Shown piece after piece: positions 25,602-35,900 of a stretch of 64,000 bases of DNA. The notes beneath the pieces were generated by a model. The model was not told the DNA's origin, did no database searches, and saw only the letters and a list, made by a program, of their open reading frames with translations. Source of the stretch: Streptomyces antarcticus (GTDB lineage: Bacteria > Actinomycetota > Actinomycetes > Streptomycetales > Streptomycetaceae); contig NZ_JAPNLM010000018.1 in NCBI RefSeq assembly GCF_026627255.1, positions 62,001 through 126,000 on the forward strand, given 5' to 3'. Every line of letters begins with the position of its first letter. Within the stretch, counting starts at the first letter, position 1. The position numbers and the translations under genes are program-made.

Positions 25602-27350
25602 GTGAGCGAAAACGCCGGCCGGTGGGCCCTCGCCGAGGACGCCGACGGGTGGTGGCACGCCGCGCCCGTCACCCCCGGGCCCCCGACCGGGACCGGGACC
25701 CCGCAGGGCCCCGCCGGGCCCCGGCTCCGCGTCCGCGACCCCGCCGAGGCGGTACGGGCCGCCCCCGCCGGGACGCGATGGGTGTGGCGGTCCACCGCCG
25801 CCGTGTACCCCCGCCTGCTCGCCGCAGGCGCCCGCGTCGAGCGGTGCCACGACGTCGAGGACGCCGAGCTGCTGCTGCTCGGCCACGAGGGCCGGTTCGG
25901 GGAGCCCCGGTCGGCGGCGGCCGCCTGGGCCCGGCTCAGGAACGAGCCCGTACCGCCCGATCCGCCGCAGCGGGCCGCCGTGCCCGGCACGCAGGACTCC
26001 CTCTTCGACCCCCAGCCCGCTCCCGTACCCCTCGACGCCCTGCTCGCGGTCCACGCCGACCAGGCGGCCCGCCTCGGTGCCACCGCCCACCCCGACCGGA
26101 TGCGGCTGCTCGTCGCCGCCGAGTCCGCAGCCTTCCTCGTCGCCGCCGAGATGAACCGCGCGGGCCTGCCCTGGCGGGCCGACGTACACCGCGCCCTGCT
26201 CACCGACCTGCTCGGCGAGCGGTACGGCGGCGGCGGCGAACCCCGCCGGCTCGCCGAACTCGCCGACGAGGTGTCCGCCGCGTTCGGCCGCCGCGTGCGC
26301 CCCGACCTGCCCGCCGACGTGATCAGGGCCTTCGCCGAAGCCGGGATCAAACTCAAGTCCACCCGCCGCTGGGAGATCCAGGAGCTGGACCACCCCGCCG
26401 TCGAGCCGCTGATCGCGCACAAGAAGCTGTACCGGATCTACACCGCCCACGGCTGGAGCTGGCTCGCCGACTGGGTCCACGACGGCCGCTTCCGCCCCGA
26501 GTTCATCCCCGGCGGGACCCTCACCGGCCGCTGGATCACCAACGGCGGCGGGGCCCTGCAGATCCCCAAGGTGATCCGCCGTGCGGTCGTCGCCGACCCC
26601 GGCTGGCGGCTCGTCGTCGCCGACGCCGACCAGATGGAACCCCGCGTCCTGGCCGCGATCTCCCGCGACCCCGCCTTCATGGAGGTGGCCGGCCGGCCCG
26701 AGGACCTCTACACCGCCGTCTCCCGCCAGGGCTTCTCCGGCGACCGGGACAAGGCGAAGCTCGCCGTCCTCGGCGCCGTCTACGGGCAGACCTCCGGCGA
26801 CGGCCTGAAGAACCTCGCCGCACTGCGCCGCCGCTTCCCCCTGGCGGTGGCGTACGTGGACGACGCCGCCCGGGCGGGCGAGGAGGGACGGCTCGTACGG
26901 ACCTGGCTGGGCCGCACCAGCCCGCCCCCCGCGACCCCCGCCGACGCGGACGCCGACGCGTACGGGGACGGGAACGGGAACGGCGGCGGGGAGGGCGGCG
27001 AGGCGGGCCTCCCCCAGGAGCGCGACGACGCCTGGACCCCGAGCTACGCCTCGACCAACACCCGCGCCCGCGGCCGCTTCACGCGCAACTTCGTGGTGCA
27101 GGGCAGCGCCGCGGACTGGGCCCTGCTGCTGCTCGCGGCCCTGCGTCAGGCGATGGCCGGGATGCGGGCCGAGCTGGTGTTCTTCCAGCACGACGAGGTG
27201 ATCGTGCACTGCCCCGCCGAGGAGGCCGCGGCGGTCGCCGAGGCGATCCGCACGGCCGGGGACCGGGCCGGGCGGATCACCTTCGGCGACACCCCGGTCC
27301 GGTTCCCGTTCACGACGGCGATCGTGGAGTGCTACGCCGACGCCAAGTGA
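25602..27350 (+). CDS. family-A DNA polymerase with degenerate N-terminal exonuclease-like domain
   Basis: A 582-residue protein of the actinobacterial 'bifunctional 3'-5' exonuclease/DNA polymerase' type. Polymerase motif A is DADQMEPRVLAAIS, motif B is RDKAKLAVLGAVYGQTSGDGL and motif C is HDEVIVHCP. These keep both metal-binding aspartates and the YG pair. The N-terminal about 170 residues lack clear DEDD exonuclease carboxylates. Between motifs B and C there is an acidic glycine-rich insert (about residues 447-468). GTG 25602 begins SENAGRWALAED. It is smaller than Pol I and not a replacement for it; a repair role is likely but unproven. Confidence 0.85.
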   Translation: MSENAGRWALAEDADGWWHAAPVTPGPPTGTGTPQGPAGPRLRVRDPAEAVRAAPAGTRWVWRSTAAVYPRLLAAGARVERCHDVEDAELLLLGHEGRFGEPRSAAAAWARLRNEPVPPDPPQRAAVPGTQDSLFDPQPAPVPLDALLAVHADQAARLGATAHPDRMRLLVAAESAAFLVAAEMNRAGLPWRADVHRALLTDLLGERYGGGGEPRRLAELADEVSAAFGRRVRPDLPADVIRAFAEAGIKLKSTRRWEIQELDHPAVEPLIAHKKLYRIYTAHGWSWLADWVHDGRFRPEFIPGGTLTGRWITNGGGALQIPKVIRRAVVADPGWRLVVADADQMEPRVLAAISRDPAFMEVAGRPEDLYTAVSRQGFSGDRDKAKLAVLGAVYGQTSGDGLKNLAALRRRFPLAVAYVDDAARAGEEGRLVRTWLGRTSPPPATPADADADAYGDGNGNGGGEGGEAGLPQERDDAWTPSYASTNTRARGRFTRNFVVQGSAADWALLLLAALRQAMAGMRAELVFFQHDEVIVHCPAEEAAAVAEAIRTAGDRAGRITFGDTPVRFPFTTAIVECYADAK

Positions 27351-27368
27351 CCGCGGCCCGGGTCTGAC

Positions 27369-27411
27369 CCCGGGGCCGGGCCCGCCCGGAACCGGCCCAG
27401 CACCGGCCCCG
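27369..27411. terminator. hairpin between convergent polymerase and acetyltransferase genes
   Basis: CGGGGCCGG (27371-27379) pairs with CCGGCCCCG (27403-27411), with partial extension outward. It sits exactly between the two convergent stops. Confidence 0.6.
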
Positions 27412-27414
27412 GGA

Positions 27415-27930
27415 TCAGGCCGGGCCCTCCAGCGCCTTCAGCTCGTGGACGTAGATGTGGAACTCGTCGCGGACGAAGCCCTCCGCCTCGTACAGCCCCT
27501 GCGCGACGTGGTTGTCGTACGCCGTCTCCAGCTGCACCGCGGCCGCTCCCGCCGCGGCGGCGCGGCGCAGCACCTCGCGCAGCAGGGCCGTCGCCGCGCC
27601 CGTACGCCGCCCGGCCGGGGCGACGTACAGGTCGCTGAGGATCCAGGCGGGCCGCAGGGCGAGGGAGGAGAACGTGCGGTAGACCTGCGCGAACCCGACC
27701 GTCCCCGCTCCCGGAACCTCGGCGAGCAGCACCAGCGACTCGTCCTTGGCGATCCGCTCGGCGAGGAACTCCCTCGGCCGGTCCGGGTCCTCGACGCGCA
27801 CCTCGTAGAAGTCGAGGTAGCCGCGGAACAGCGCGGCGGCGGCGTCGAGGTCCGCCTCCCCGGCGGTGCGGAGCACGACCCCGGTGTCCGGCTGCCGTTC
27901 CTGCGATGCCTGACCGTTCATGTACGCCAT
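27415..27930 (-). CDS. GNAT-family N-acetyltransferase
   Basis: A 171-residue protein with the GNAT fold: VLRTAGEADLDAAAALF at the start, the acetyl-CoA-binding segment LYVAPAGRRTGAATALL (R/Q-x-x-G-x-G/A), and the final LYEAEGFVRDEFHIYVHEL. The substrate is unknown. ATG 27930 (MAYMNG) or ATG 27921 could be the start; a GGGAG site lies close before the first. It stands alone, convergent with the polymerase gene. Confidence 0.85.
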   Translation of the reverse strand: MAYMNGQASQERQPDTGVVLRTAGEADLDAAAALFRGYLDFYEVRVEDPDRPREFLAERIAKDESLVLLAEVPGAGTVGFAQVYRTFSSLALRPAWILSDLYVAPAGRRTGAATALLREVLRRAAAAGAAAVQLETAYDNHVAQGLYEAEGFVRDEFHIYVHELKALEGPA

Positions 27931-28022
27931 CTCTCCCTCTGCCGACGTTCCGCGCGGAAGCCCAGTGTGCGCGGGACGGGGAGGGAAAGGGGACGGGAGG
28001 GACGCGCGCGGAACCCGTACGC

Positions 28023-29246
28023 CTACTGCTTGCCGGCGGCCGGCTGGCCGGGCAGCTTGAACACGTGGTCCGGGGTCACCACCTCGGTGATCGCCTGGCC
28101 GAACAGGGAGCTGGGCTCGGACCCCTCGTCGGCGATGTCGGTGTTGAGCAGCACCACCATCGTGGCCTGCGCCTCGGGCAGGTACACGGTCAGGGACTGG
28201 TAGCCGGGCAGCGAACCGTTGTGCCCGATCCAGCCCTCCGCGTTGAAGATGCCGAGACCGTAGCCGGTGTCGGGCAGGTTCCCGGCCGGGCTGGTCTTCA
28301 GCCGCTGCGCCTGGGTGGCCGGGGTCAGCAGCTGCCCGGTGGCCACGCTCTTCGCCCAGACCTTCAGGTCGGCGAGGTCGGAGATCATCGCGCCGGCGGC
28401 CCACCCCCACGAGGGGTTCCAGTCGGTGGCGTCCTCGGTCTTCCCGGAGGCCGTCTGGTTCGTGTATCCGTGGGCGTGCGGCGAGGGGAACTCCGCTCCC
28501 AGCGGGAAGAGCGTGTGCTTCAGCCCGGCGGGTGCGACGACCTCCTTGTTGATGTACTCGGCGAGGGGTGTGCCGGTGACCTTCTCGACGACCAGGCCGA
28601 GCAGGATCAGGTTCGTGTTGCAGTACTGGAACCGCGCACCGGGCTCGAACTGGACCGGGTGCGAGAAGGAGAACGCGAGCAGCTCCCGCGGGGTGAAGCT
28701 CCCCCGGGGGTCGCTGGTCAGCGCCTTGAAGAAGCCCTCGTCCTCCGAGTAGTTGAACAGCCCGCTGCGCATCCCGGCCAGCTCGCGCAGCGTGATCCGG
28801 TCGCCGTTCGGGACGCCGGAGACGTACTTCCCGATCGGATCGTCCAGGCCGGCCCGGCCCTCGTCCACCAGCTGGAGCAGGGCGGTCACGGTGAACGTCT
28901 TGGTCTCGCTGCCCATCCGCATGAAGAGGCCGGTGGTCATCGGCTGGCCCGTCGCCTTGTCCGCGACACCGAAGGCCCGTACGTACTCGCCCTTGCCCGG
29001 CGCCGACAGGGACACCATCACCCCCGGCACCTTCGCCTCGTCCATGACCCCGCGGACCGCCTCGTCCAGCCGTGCGGCCACGGCCGGGGTGAGCTGCGGG
29101 AAGGCGTCCGACGCGGGATCGGTGGCCGCGACCGCCGCGACGGGGGGCGCCGCGCCCCAGGCATGGGCGGTGCCACCGCCGAGGGGCGCCACCACGAGCC
29201 CTACCGCGGCCGCCGCCGTCGCCGCGCTGCGCCATCGTGTCGCCAT
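28023..29246 (-). CDS. secreted serine hydrolase (class C beta-lactamase/D,D-peptidase fold)
   Basis: A 407-residue protein with a signal peptide (about residues 1-29, ending THAWGAA). The nucleophile motif SxxK is SETK in GSETKTFT, the YxN motif is YCN in FQYCNTNL, and the third motif is HNG in WIGHNGSLPGYQ. This family covers D-alanyl-D-alanine carboxypeptidases and esterases. ATG 29246 follows GGAGG at good spacing. It is divergent from the ESX locus, with a 282-base gap between. Confidence 0.9.
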   Translation of the reverse strand: MATRWRSAATAAAAVGLVVAPLGGGTAHAWGAAPPVAAVAATDPASDAFPQLTPAVAARLDEAVRGVMDEAKVPGVMVSLSAPGKGEYVRAFGVADKATGQPMTTGLFMRMGSETKTFTVTALLQLVDEGRAGLDDPIGKYVSGVPNGDRITLRELAGMRSGLFNYSEDEGFFKALTSDPRGSFTPRELLAFSFSHPVQFEPGARFQYCNTNLILLGLVVEKVTGTPLAEYINKEVVAPAGLKHTLFPLGAEFPSPHAHGYTNQTASGKTEDATDWNPSWGWAAGAMISDLADLKVWAKSVATGQLLTPATQAQRLKTSPAGNLPDTGYGLGIFNAEGWIGHNGSLPGYQSLTVYLPEAQATMVVLLNTDIADEGSEPSSLFGQAITEVVTPDHVFKLPGQPAAGKQ

Positions 29247-29451
29247 GACGGGCCTCCTACGGTGCCGAGGCGAAAAATCCTCCCTCCACGCTAGCCTCGG
29301 GCCCCGCCCCGAGCGACCGGACCACGGCCCGGCCCGGACAGAAGGCCCCGTCCGGTGACTCTCCGAGCCAGAGTCTCCCTCCGCGGACCGGGGTGTGCCC
29401 GAGGTTGTCCCATGCCTTATGTTGCAGAGGCAGATACACGGGGGACTTCGC

Positions 29452-29568
29452 ATGTCGCAGGCGCAGCATCCGCGCCCCGGAGCGGTTGTTGACGCTCGAC
29501 GAGCCGAGACTGAGGCGACGGACGACGGATGGCAAGGGACTACGACAGCCAGCTCCTGGAGTCGGTGA
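29452..29568 (+). CDS. possible 38-residue ORF at the head of the ESX locus
   Basis: ATG 29452 follows GGGGGA seven bases upstream and opens a 38-codon frame (MSQAQHPRPGAVVDARRAE at its start). It overlaps the first 40 bases of the next gene in another frame. The next gene has only a weak ribosome site, so this could be a coupled leader or chance. No homologue is recognised. Confidence 0.25.
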   Translation: MSQAQHPRPGAVVDARRAETEATDDGWQGTTTASSWSR

Positions 29569-29924
29569 CGGTACGCCGCCGCAGGATGGGGGACGCGCTG
29601 CTGTTCGGCGCGCAGCGGGCGCGGCGCACGGCGGACGAGCGGCTCGGGAAGCTGTTCGCGGGCATCGCCATCGCGGCTGTCCTGTGCGCGGGTTGCGTCG
29701 GGTGGTCCTTCATCCAGCACACGCTCGCCAAGCAGAAGGCCGAGCAGCAGCGGCAGCAGAGCCGCGTGGAACAGGTCGGACCGCCGGCGAAGTCACCGCA
29801 GCCGACGGGCCCGTCCGCGACGACCCACGCGTCCGCGGCGCCGCACCCGTCGTCGTCGCGGAAACCACAGAAGTCGCCACAACCCACGCGTACGCCCAAG
29901 ACACCCAAGCCGACACAGTCGTAG
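29529..29924 (+). CDS. small single-pass membrane protein of the ESX locus
   Basis: A 131-residue protein. Residues 1-40 are basic and cytoplasmic in character, then one membrane helix (about 43-64, AGIAIAAVLCAGCVGW), then an outward tail rich in proline, serine, threonine and lysine. This topology recalls EccB/EccE-type membrane components in miniature, but there is no sequence match I recognise. It opens the type VII secretion locus, 129 bases before eccD. Confidence 0.75.
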   Translation: MARDYDSQLLESVTVRRRRMGDALLFGAQRARRTADERLGKLFAGIAIAAVLCAGCVGWSFIQHTLAKQKAEQQRQQSRVEQVGPPAKSPQPTGPSATTHASAAPHPSSSRKPQKSPQPTRTPKTPKPTQS

Positions 29925-30053
29925 AGGCAGAGGCAAGGTAGAGGCAGTGGGGACGCAGACGTGTGCAGATCCGGGAAAGCTCACCGCCCCACAGCAGAAC
30001 TATGTCCCCTTGGCCCCGAAAGGTCGCAAATCCGCGATGATAGGTTCCGGTAA

Positions 30054-31409
30054 GTGGTGAGCACAGCAACGACTTCCCGGGCGCAACTGAGCCGGGTGAC
30101 CCTGGTCGGCGAGCGGCGCCGGGCCGACATGGTCCTGCCCTCCGACACTCCGATCGGGCAACTGCTCCCGGACATACTGCAGCTGCTCGACGACCGGGCC
30201 GCGTCGCGCCCGATGACGCGTCAGCTGATCACGCCGGACGGTTCCGCGCTGCCGCACGACAGCACGCTCGCGTCGGCCGGGATAGCCGACGGCGCCGTCC
30301 TGCGGCTCGTACGGTCCCACTCCGCGCCGCCCGCGCCCGTGGTCCACGACGTCACCGACCTGGTGGCCGACGACCTCGACCTGCGGGCCTGGCGCTGGCG
30401 TCCGGCCGCCCGCCGGCGCAGCGCGGGCGTGGCGACCGTCGCCTTCGCGGTGACGGCCGCGCTGCTCGCCCGCCGCGAGTTCACGCTCGACGCCCTGGCC
30501 GTCGCCCTCGGTGCCGTCACGCTCGTCCTGCTGGCGGCCGGCGCGCTCGTCGCCCGGATCGGGCAGGGCAACCGGGGCCTGGCGACCGCCCTCCTGCTCG
30601 CCTCCGGCGGTCTGGGCGTCCTCACAGCGTGGACCGCCTCGGACGCCCACCACTGGTCGGGCGGCGCACGGCTCGCCGCCGTCGCGGGCGCGCTCGTCCT
30701 GACGCTGGTGCTGCTCGGCTACTTCTCGCCGCTCGGCCGGGGCGGGCTCATCGGCGCCGTGGTCACCGCTGTGATCACCGCCGTGTGGGAAGCCGTCGCC
30801 GCCGTCCAAAGCGATCCGGCCCGGCTCGGCGCGGTCATGCTCCTCTTCTCCGTGGTGCTGCTCGGCCTGCTGCCGCGGCTCGCCCTGATGGCCTCGGGGC
30901 TCACCGCGCTCGACGACCGCCGCTCGGGTGGCGCCTCGGTCAGCCGCCACGAGGTGGGCAACGCGCTCGCCGCCACACACCGGGGGCTCGCCCTCGCGAC
31001 GATCGTCACCGCGATCTCGGCGGCGGCGGCCGGCTGGCTGCTGACACTGGCCGCGGAGCCGACCGTGTGGACGGTGGTGCTGCCGACGCTCGCCGTGGTG
31101 GTGCTCCTGTCGAGAGCGCGCGCCTTCCCGCTGGTCGCCGAGGTCGTGGCGCTGTTCGCCGCCGCGGCGTTGCTCGTCGTACGCCTCGTGATGCTGTGGA
31201 CCGGGCACGGCGGGGGCGCCGGACCGCTCGCCGTCCTCGCGGTGGCGGCGCTGTTGCCGCTGCTCGTGCTCGCGGTGCAGCCGCCGGAGCACGTGCGGGT
31301 GCGGTTGCGGCGTACCGCCGACCTCTTCGAGTCGGTCGGCATGGTGGGGCTCTTCCCGATCGCCATCGGGGTGTTCGGTGTGTACGGGCAGCTGCTCGAC
31401 AAGTTCTGA
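30054..31409 (+). CDS. eccD: type VII secretion membrane protein EccD
   Basis: Forms the membrane channel portion of the ESX machine. The 451-residue protein has an N-terminal ubiquitin-like (YukD) domain (about residues 10-90: SRVTLVGERRRADMVLPSD) and then eleven hydrophobic helices from about 122 to 445, the classical EccD plan. GTG 30054 or GTG 30057 is the start. It is followed by the MinD/EspI-like ATPase gene and eccC. Confidence 0.93.
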   Translation: MVSTATTSRAQLSRVTLVGERRRADMVLPSDTPIGQLLPDILQLLDDRAASRPMTRQLITPDGSALPHDSTLASAGIADGAVLRLVRSHSAPPAPVVHDVTDLVADDLDLRAWRWRPAARRRSAGVATVAFAVTAALLARREFTLDALAVALGAVTLVLLAAGALVARIGQGNRGLATALLLASGGLGVLTAWTASDAHHWSGGARLAAVAGALVLTLVLLGYFSPLGRGGLIGAVVTAVITAVWEAVAAVQSDPARLGAVMLLFSVVLLGLLPRLALMASGLTALDDRRSGGASVSRHEVGNALAATHRGLALATIVTAISAAAAGWLLTLAAEPTVWTVVLPTLAVVVLLSRARAFPLVAEVVALFAAAALLVVRLVMLWTGHGGGAGPLAVLAVAALLPLLVLAVQPPEHVRVRLRRTADLFESVGMVGLFPIAIGVFGVYGQLLDKF

Positions 31410-31469
31410 GTCCACGCGCAGGCGCTCCGGGCGGGGCGGCAGATCGGAATGAAGAGGGGCGGGGCAGGG

Positions 31470-32879
31470 ATGCCGAGCGGAGACAACTGGCAGGGCGATG
31501 TCCTGCGCGACCTGAGGTCGGGCGCCGCGGCGCCCGACGCCCGGCCACCGTCGCACGGCCCGGCCGCCCCACAACCCCCGCACGGCCCGGCCGCCGCGCA
31601 ACCGCCCGCGCAGCCGTCGCACGGCCCGGCCGGCGCGCAGCCACCGCACGGCCCGGCCGGCGCGCAGCCACCGCACGGCCCGGCCGGCGCGCAGCCCCCG
31701 CACGGCCCCGGCTTCCCGGCCCGGGGGGCCGGCGGCGCGGTCCACGGCAGCGCGGAGCCGGCACCCGCCGCTCCAGCTCCCGCGCCCGGTTCAGCTCCCG
31801 TTCCCGCCCCCGCGCCCCTCCGCGGCGGTCGGCAGTCCGCCCAGCCCCCCGGCGGCGCCCCGTACCCGCACCCGCAGCCCGCCCCGGGCCGCGGACACCC
31901 CGAGGCGGCCCCCCAAGGCCACGGCCCGCGGCATCAGCCGACGGGCCCGCCGGCCCGTACCCCCGACTCCCGGCCCGCCGTCGACACGGACCTGGCCGGG
32001 GCGGTACGCAAGCCCCGCCACGGCGAGCCCTTCGCCACCCGCGCGGCCCGCGCCGTACGGCGAATCGTTTCCTCATCCGTCGCGCGCGAGGTCGCCGAAG
32101 CCACCCGCGCCGCCGAACTGCTCCAGCAGCCCGTCACCACCGGCCGCCAGATCGCCGTCACCTCCATCCGCGGCGGCGCCGGCAAGTCCACGGTCGCCGC
32201 CCTGCTCGGCACGACGTACGCCCACTACCGGCAGGACCCCGTCCTCTTCGTCGAGGCCGACCCCGCCCTCGGCTCCCTGCCCGTCCGCCTCGGCGCCGAG
32301 ACCCTGCGCTGGACCACCGGCGACGTCGCGGACATCGTCGAACCCCAGATGTCGCTGCTCGACGTCACCGGCTACCTCGTCCAGCTCCGCGACAACGCCT
32401 GGCTGCTCCCCGGCAGCCAGGGGCAGATCGGCGCGATGCTCGACACCCGGTCCTACGAGCGGGCCATGGTCGCGCTCCGCCGCTACTTCGGCGTGACCGT
32501 CGTCGACTGCGAGACCCTGCCCGCCGAGGTCGCCCGCGTCGCGCTCTCCGCCTCCCAGGCCCGCGTCCTCACCACCCCCGCGACCCTCGACGGCGTCGCC
32601 AGCACGTACGCGGTCCTGCAGTGGATGCGGGGGCTGCCCCCGCACATGATCGCCGGCACGGTCGTCGTGCTCACCGAGCAGACACCGCACCCGGGGATCG
32701 ACCTCGCCGAAGCGGCCCGCACCCTCCGGGCCACCGGGACGAGCGTCCACGTCCTGCCGTACGACCGGCACTTGGCGGCCGGCGGGCCCATCCGACCCGA
32801 GCTGCTCGCCCACTCGACCCGGCAGACCGCCACCCGGCTCGCCGCGGACGCCTTCCAGCTCTCCCAGAAGCGGCACTGA
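31470..32879 (+). CDS. MinD/EspI-like ATPase with proline-rich N-terminus
   Basis: A 469-residue protein. Residues 1-180 are proline/alanine/glycine/histidine-rich with tandem HGPAGAQPP units. Residues about 220-465 are a MinD/ParA-like P-loop ATPase with deviant Walker A IRGGAGKST and VEADPALGSLP. EspI proteins of mycobacterial ESX loci have this proline-rich plus MinD plan and tune secretion in response to ATP level. ATG 31470 (MPSGDNWQGDVLRDL) follows a G-rich ribosome site; ATG 31449 is the alternative. Confidence 0.85.
   Translation: MPSGDNWQGDVLRDLRSGAAAPDARPPSHGPAAPQPPHGPAAAQPPAQPSHGPAGAQPPHGPAGAQPPHGPAGAQPPHGPGFPARGAGGAVHGSAEPAPAAPAPAPGSAPVPAPAPLRGGRQSAQPPGGAPYPHPQPAPGRGHPEAAPQGHGPRHQPTGPPARTPDSRPAVDTDLAGAVRKPRHGEPFATRAARAVRRIVSSSVAREVAEATRAAELLQQPVTTGRQIAVTSIRGGAGKSTVAALLGTTYAHYRQDPVLFVEADPALGSLPVRLGAETLRWTTGDVADIVEPQMSLLDVTGYLVQLRDNAWLLPGSQGQIGAMLDTRSYERAMVALRRYFGVTVVDCETLPAEVARVALSASQARVLTTPATLDGVASTYAVLQWMRGLPPHMIAGTVVVLTEQTPHPGIDLAEAARTLRATGTSVHVLPYDRHLAAGGPIRPELLAHSTRQTATRLAADAFQLSQKRH
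31554..31700 (+). repeat. 27-base coding tandem repeat in the MinD/EspI-like gene
   Basis: Three almost perfect 27-base copies (31620-31646, 31647-31673, 31674-31700) encode HGPAGAQPP. Degenerate units extend back to about 31554. The copy number probably varies between strains and changes only the linker length. Confidence 0.85.
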
Positions 32880-32949
32880 CCGAGATGCCGAACCCCACCG
32901 CACCGAGCCCGACCGTGCCGTGCCCGACCGCGAATGACGGACGACGACG

Positions 32950-35900
32950 ATGAGCACCCGACTGGTCCACCGCCCGGCCAGAACCATCAGGCCCCCGGCC
33001 GCCCCCGTCGCCCGCATCATCGAGGCCCCGCCCAACCTGCCCGAGGGCAAGGCGGGCAACATCGCCATGTCGCTGCTGCCCGTGGCCGGAGTCATGTCGT
33101 CGGTCGTGATGATGACGGTCGTCCGCAACAGCCAGTTCGCCGCTCTCGGCGCGCTGATCCTCGTCGTCACCATCGTCGGATCCCTCGCGCTCGTCTTCTC
33201 CCAGCGGGGCAAGGCCCAGCGGACGCGCCGTACGCAGCGCGAGGCCTACCTCGCCTACCTGGAGGACCTGCGCGAGGAGCTCGCCGCCGAGGAACGCGCG
33301 CGCGGCGAACGGGCCGACGTCCTCAACCCGTCGCCCCACGCCCTGTACGACATCGTCCGCGACCCGGCCCGGCTGTGGGAGCGCCGCCGCGTCGACGGCG
33401 ACTTCCTGCGCGTGCGCGTCGGCACCGGCGAGATGCCCGTACGCGACCTGCGGATCGCGGACCAGGGCTCCACCGTCCTCACCCCGCCCGATCAGTTCAT
33501 GCTCAACGAGGCCTCGGCCCTGACCGGCCGGTTCCGCAACGGCACCGAACTCCCGCTCACCATCCCCCTCGACCGTGTCGGCAACGTCACCGTCATCGGT
33601 CCCCGCGAGGACTGCCTGCGCGTCGCCCGCGCCCTTATGGTGCAGACCGCCGCCGCCCACGCACCCGACGACGTCGCCATCGCCCTGGCCGTGCCCGGCG
33701 ACCGGCTCGGCGACTGGGAATGGGCCAAGTGGATGCCGCACCTGCTCGACACCGAACAGCTCGACGGCCCCGTCGCCGCCCGCCGCATCGCCCCCTCCGT
33801 GGACCAGCTCGCCCGGCAGATCGGCCCGGAACTGCGCCGCCGCGCCTCCTACGCCGCCGAGGTGCGCCGCGGACTGTCCGGCAAGGACGCCCTGGCCATG
33901 ACGTCCCGCCTGCTCGTCGTGACCGACGGGCACGGCGAGGACGCCACCGAACTGCCCCGCCCCGACGAAGCGGTCGGCCTGCGCGAGATGGGCGTCACCG
34001 TCCTGCACCTGCTCGACCAGCGGATCCAGGAGCCCGGCCACGTCGGCGTACGGATCACCGTCGAGGGAGACCGGGTCCTCATCGAGGACCTGCGCCAGGA
34101 GGAGCCGATCAGCGCCCACGGCACCGTGGACGAGGTCGGCATCCCCTTCGCCGAGGGCCTGGCCCGGATGCTCGCCCCACTGCGCCTGTCCGCCGAGTCC
34201 CTCATCGACGCCCCCCTGTCCGGACCCGTCGACTTCGCCGACCTGCTCGGCATCGACGACGTGGCCCGCCTGGACCTGGCGAGCCTGTGGGCCCCCCGCG
34301 GCGAACGCGCCTTCCTGCGCGTGCCCATCGGCATCAGCGACTCCCACGGGCCCGTACTGCTGGACCTCAAGGAATCCTCCGAACTGGGCATGGGCCCCCA
34401 CGGCCTGTGCGTCGGCGCCACCGGCTCCGGAAAGTCCGAGCTCCTGCGCACCCTGGTCCTCTCCCTGGTCGCCACGCACCCGCCGGAGGACCTCGCCCTG
34501 GTCCTCGTCGACTACAAGGGCGGCGCCACCTTCGCGCCGTTCGCGGACCTGCCGCACGTCGCGGGCGTCATCACCAACCTGGAGAACCAGGCCGGTCTCG
34601 TCGAGCGCGTCCACGCTTCGCTCGCCGGCGAGGTCAAGCGCCGCCAGCAGGTCCTCAAGGAAGCCGGCAACGTCGCCGACATCGGTGACTACGCCGCGCT
34701 GCGCGCCGACCGCCGGCCCGACCTGGAACCGCTGCCGCACCTGTTCGTCGTCATCGACGAGTTCGGCGAACTCCTCACCGCGAAGCCGGACTTCATCGAC
34801 CTGTTCCTGTCCATCGGCCGCATCGGCCGCTCCATCGGCGTGCACCTGCTGCTGTCCAGCCAGCGCATCGAGGGCGGCAAGCTCAAGGGCCTGGACACCT
34901 ACCTCTCGTACCGGCTGGGCCTGCGCACCTTCTCCGCCGACGAGTCCCGTACGGTCCTGGACACCACGGACGCCTTCCACCTCCCGCCGCTGCCCGGTTT
35001 CGGCTACCTCAAGGTCGACACCAGCCACTACGAGCGGTTCAAGGCGAGCTACGTCTCGGGCGCCTACCGGGGCCCCGTACAGCGCGCCGAGGAGGAGGAC
35101 AGCGGACCCCTCGCCCTGGAGTACGAGGCCTTCAACACCCTGTCCGAGCCGGACGCCACCGGAAACCGGGAGCCCACCGCCCGGCGCCGCGAGACCGGAC
35201 CGACCGAGATGGGCGTCATCGTCGAGCAGCTGCGCGACGCCGCCGCTCCCGTCCGCCGCATCTGGCTGCCCCCGCTGCCCGACGCGATCCCCCTGGACGC
35301 GGTCGCCGGCCCCCTCGACGTCGGCGCGCGCGGCATGCAGCTCTCCAAACGGCGCGGCCGGCTCACGGTGCCGCTGGGCCTGATCGACGACCCGACCCGG
35401 CAGCGGCAGGGCGAGTGGTACCTCGACCTCACCGTCGCGGGCGGCCACGCCGCCGTCATCGGCGGCCCGCAGTCCGGCAAGACCACCCTGCTGCGCACCC
35501 TCGTCCTGTCCCTCGCGCTCACCCACACCCCGCAGGAGGTCGGCGTCTACGGCCTCGACCTGGTCGGCGGCGGCCTCCAGGCCCTGTCGGGCCTGCCGCA
35601 CGTCGGCGGGGTCGCGGGGCGCGCCGACCGCGAGCGCGCGGCCCGTACCCTCGAAGAGGTACGCACCATGCTCGCGACCCGCGAGGACCTCTTCCGCGAC
35701 CACGGCATCGACTCCGTCGAGCAGTTGCGCACCCTGCACGCGGCCGGCCGGCTGCCGCAGCTGGCCTCCGCCGAGATCGTCCTCGTCATCGACGGCTTCG
35801 GGGCGCTGCGCGACGACTTCGAGGAACTCGACGACGCCGTCGTGGACATCCTCAAGCGCGGTGGCGGCTACGGCATCCACGTCGTCGCGGGCATGCTCCG

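Noticed and set aside
31554..31700. Regular repeats resembling a CRISPR array
   Set aside because: The units are contiguous with no spacers and keep the reading frame of the EspI-like gene.
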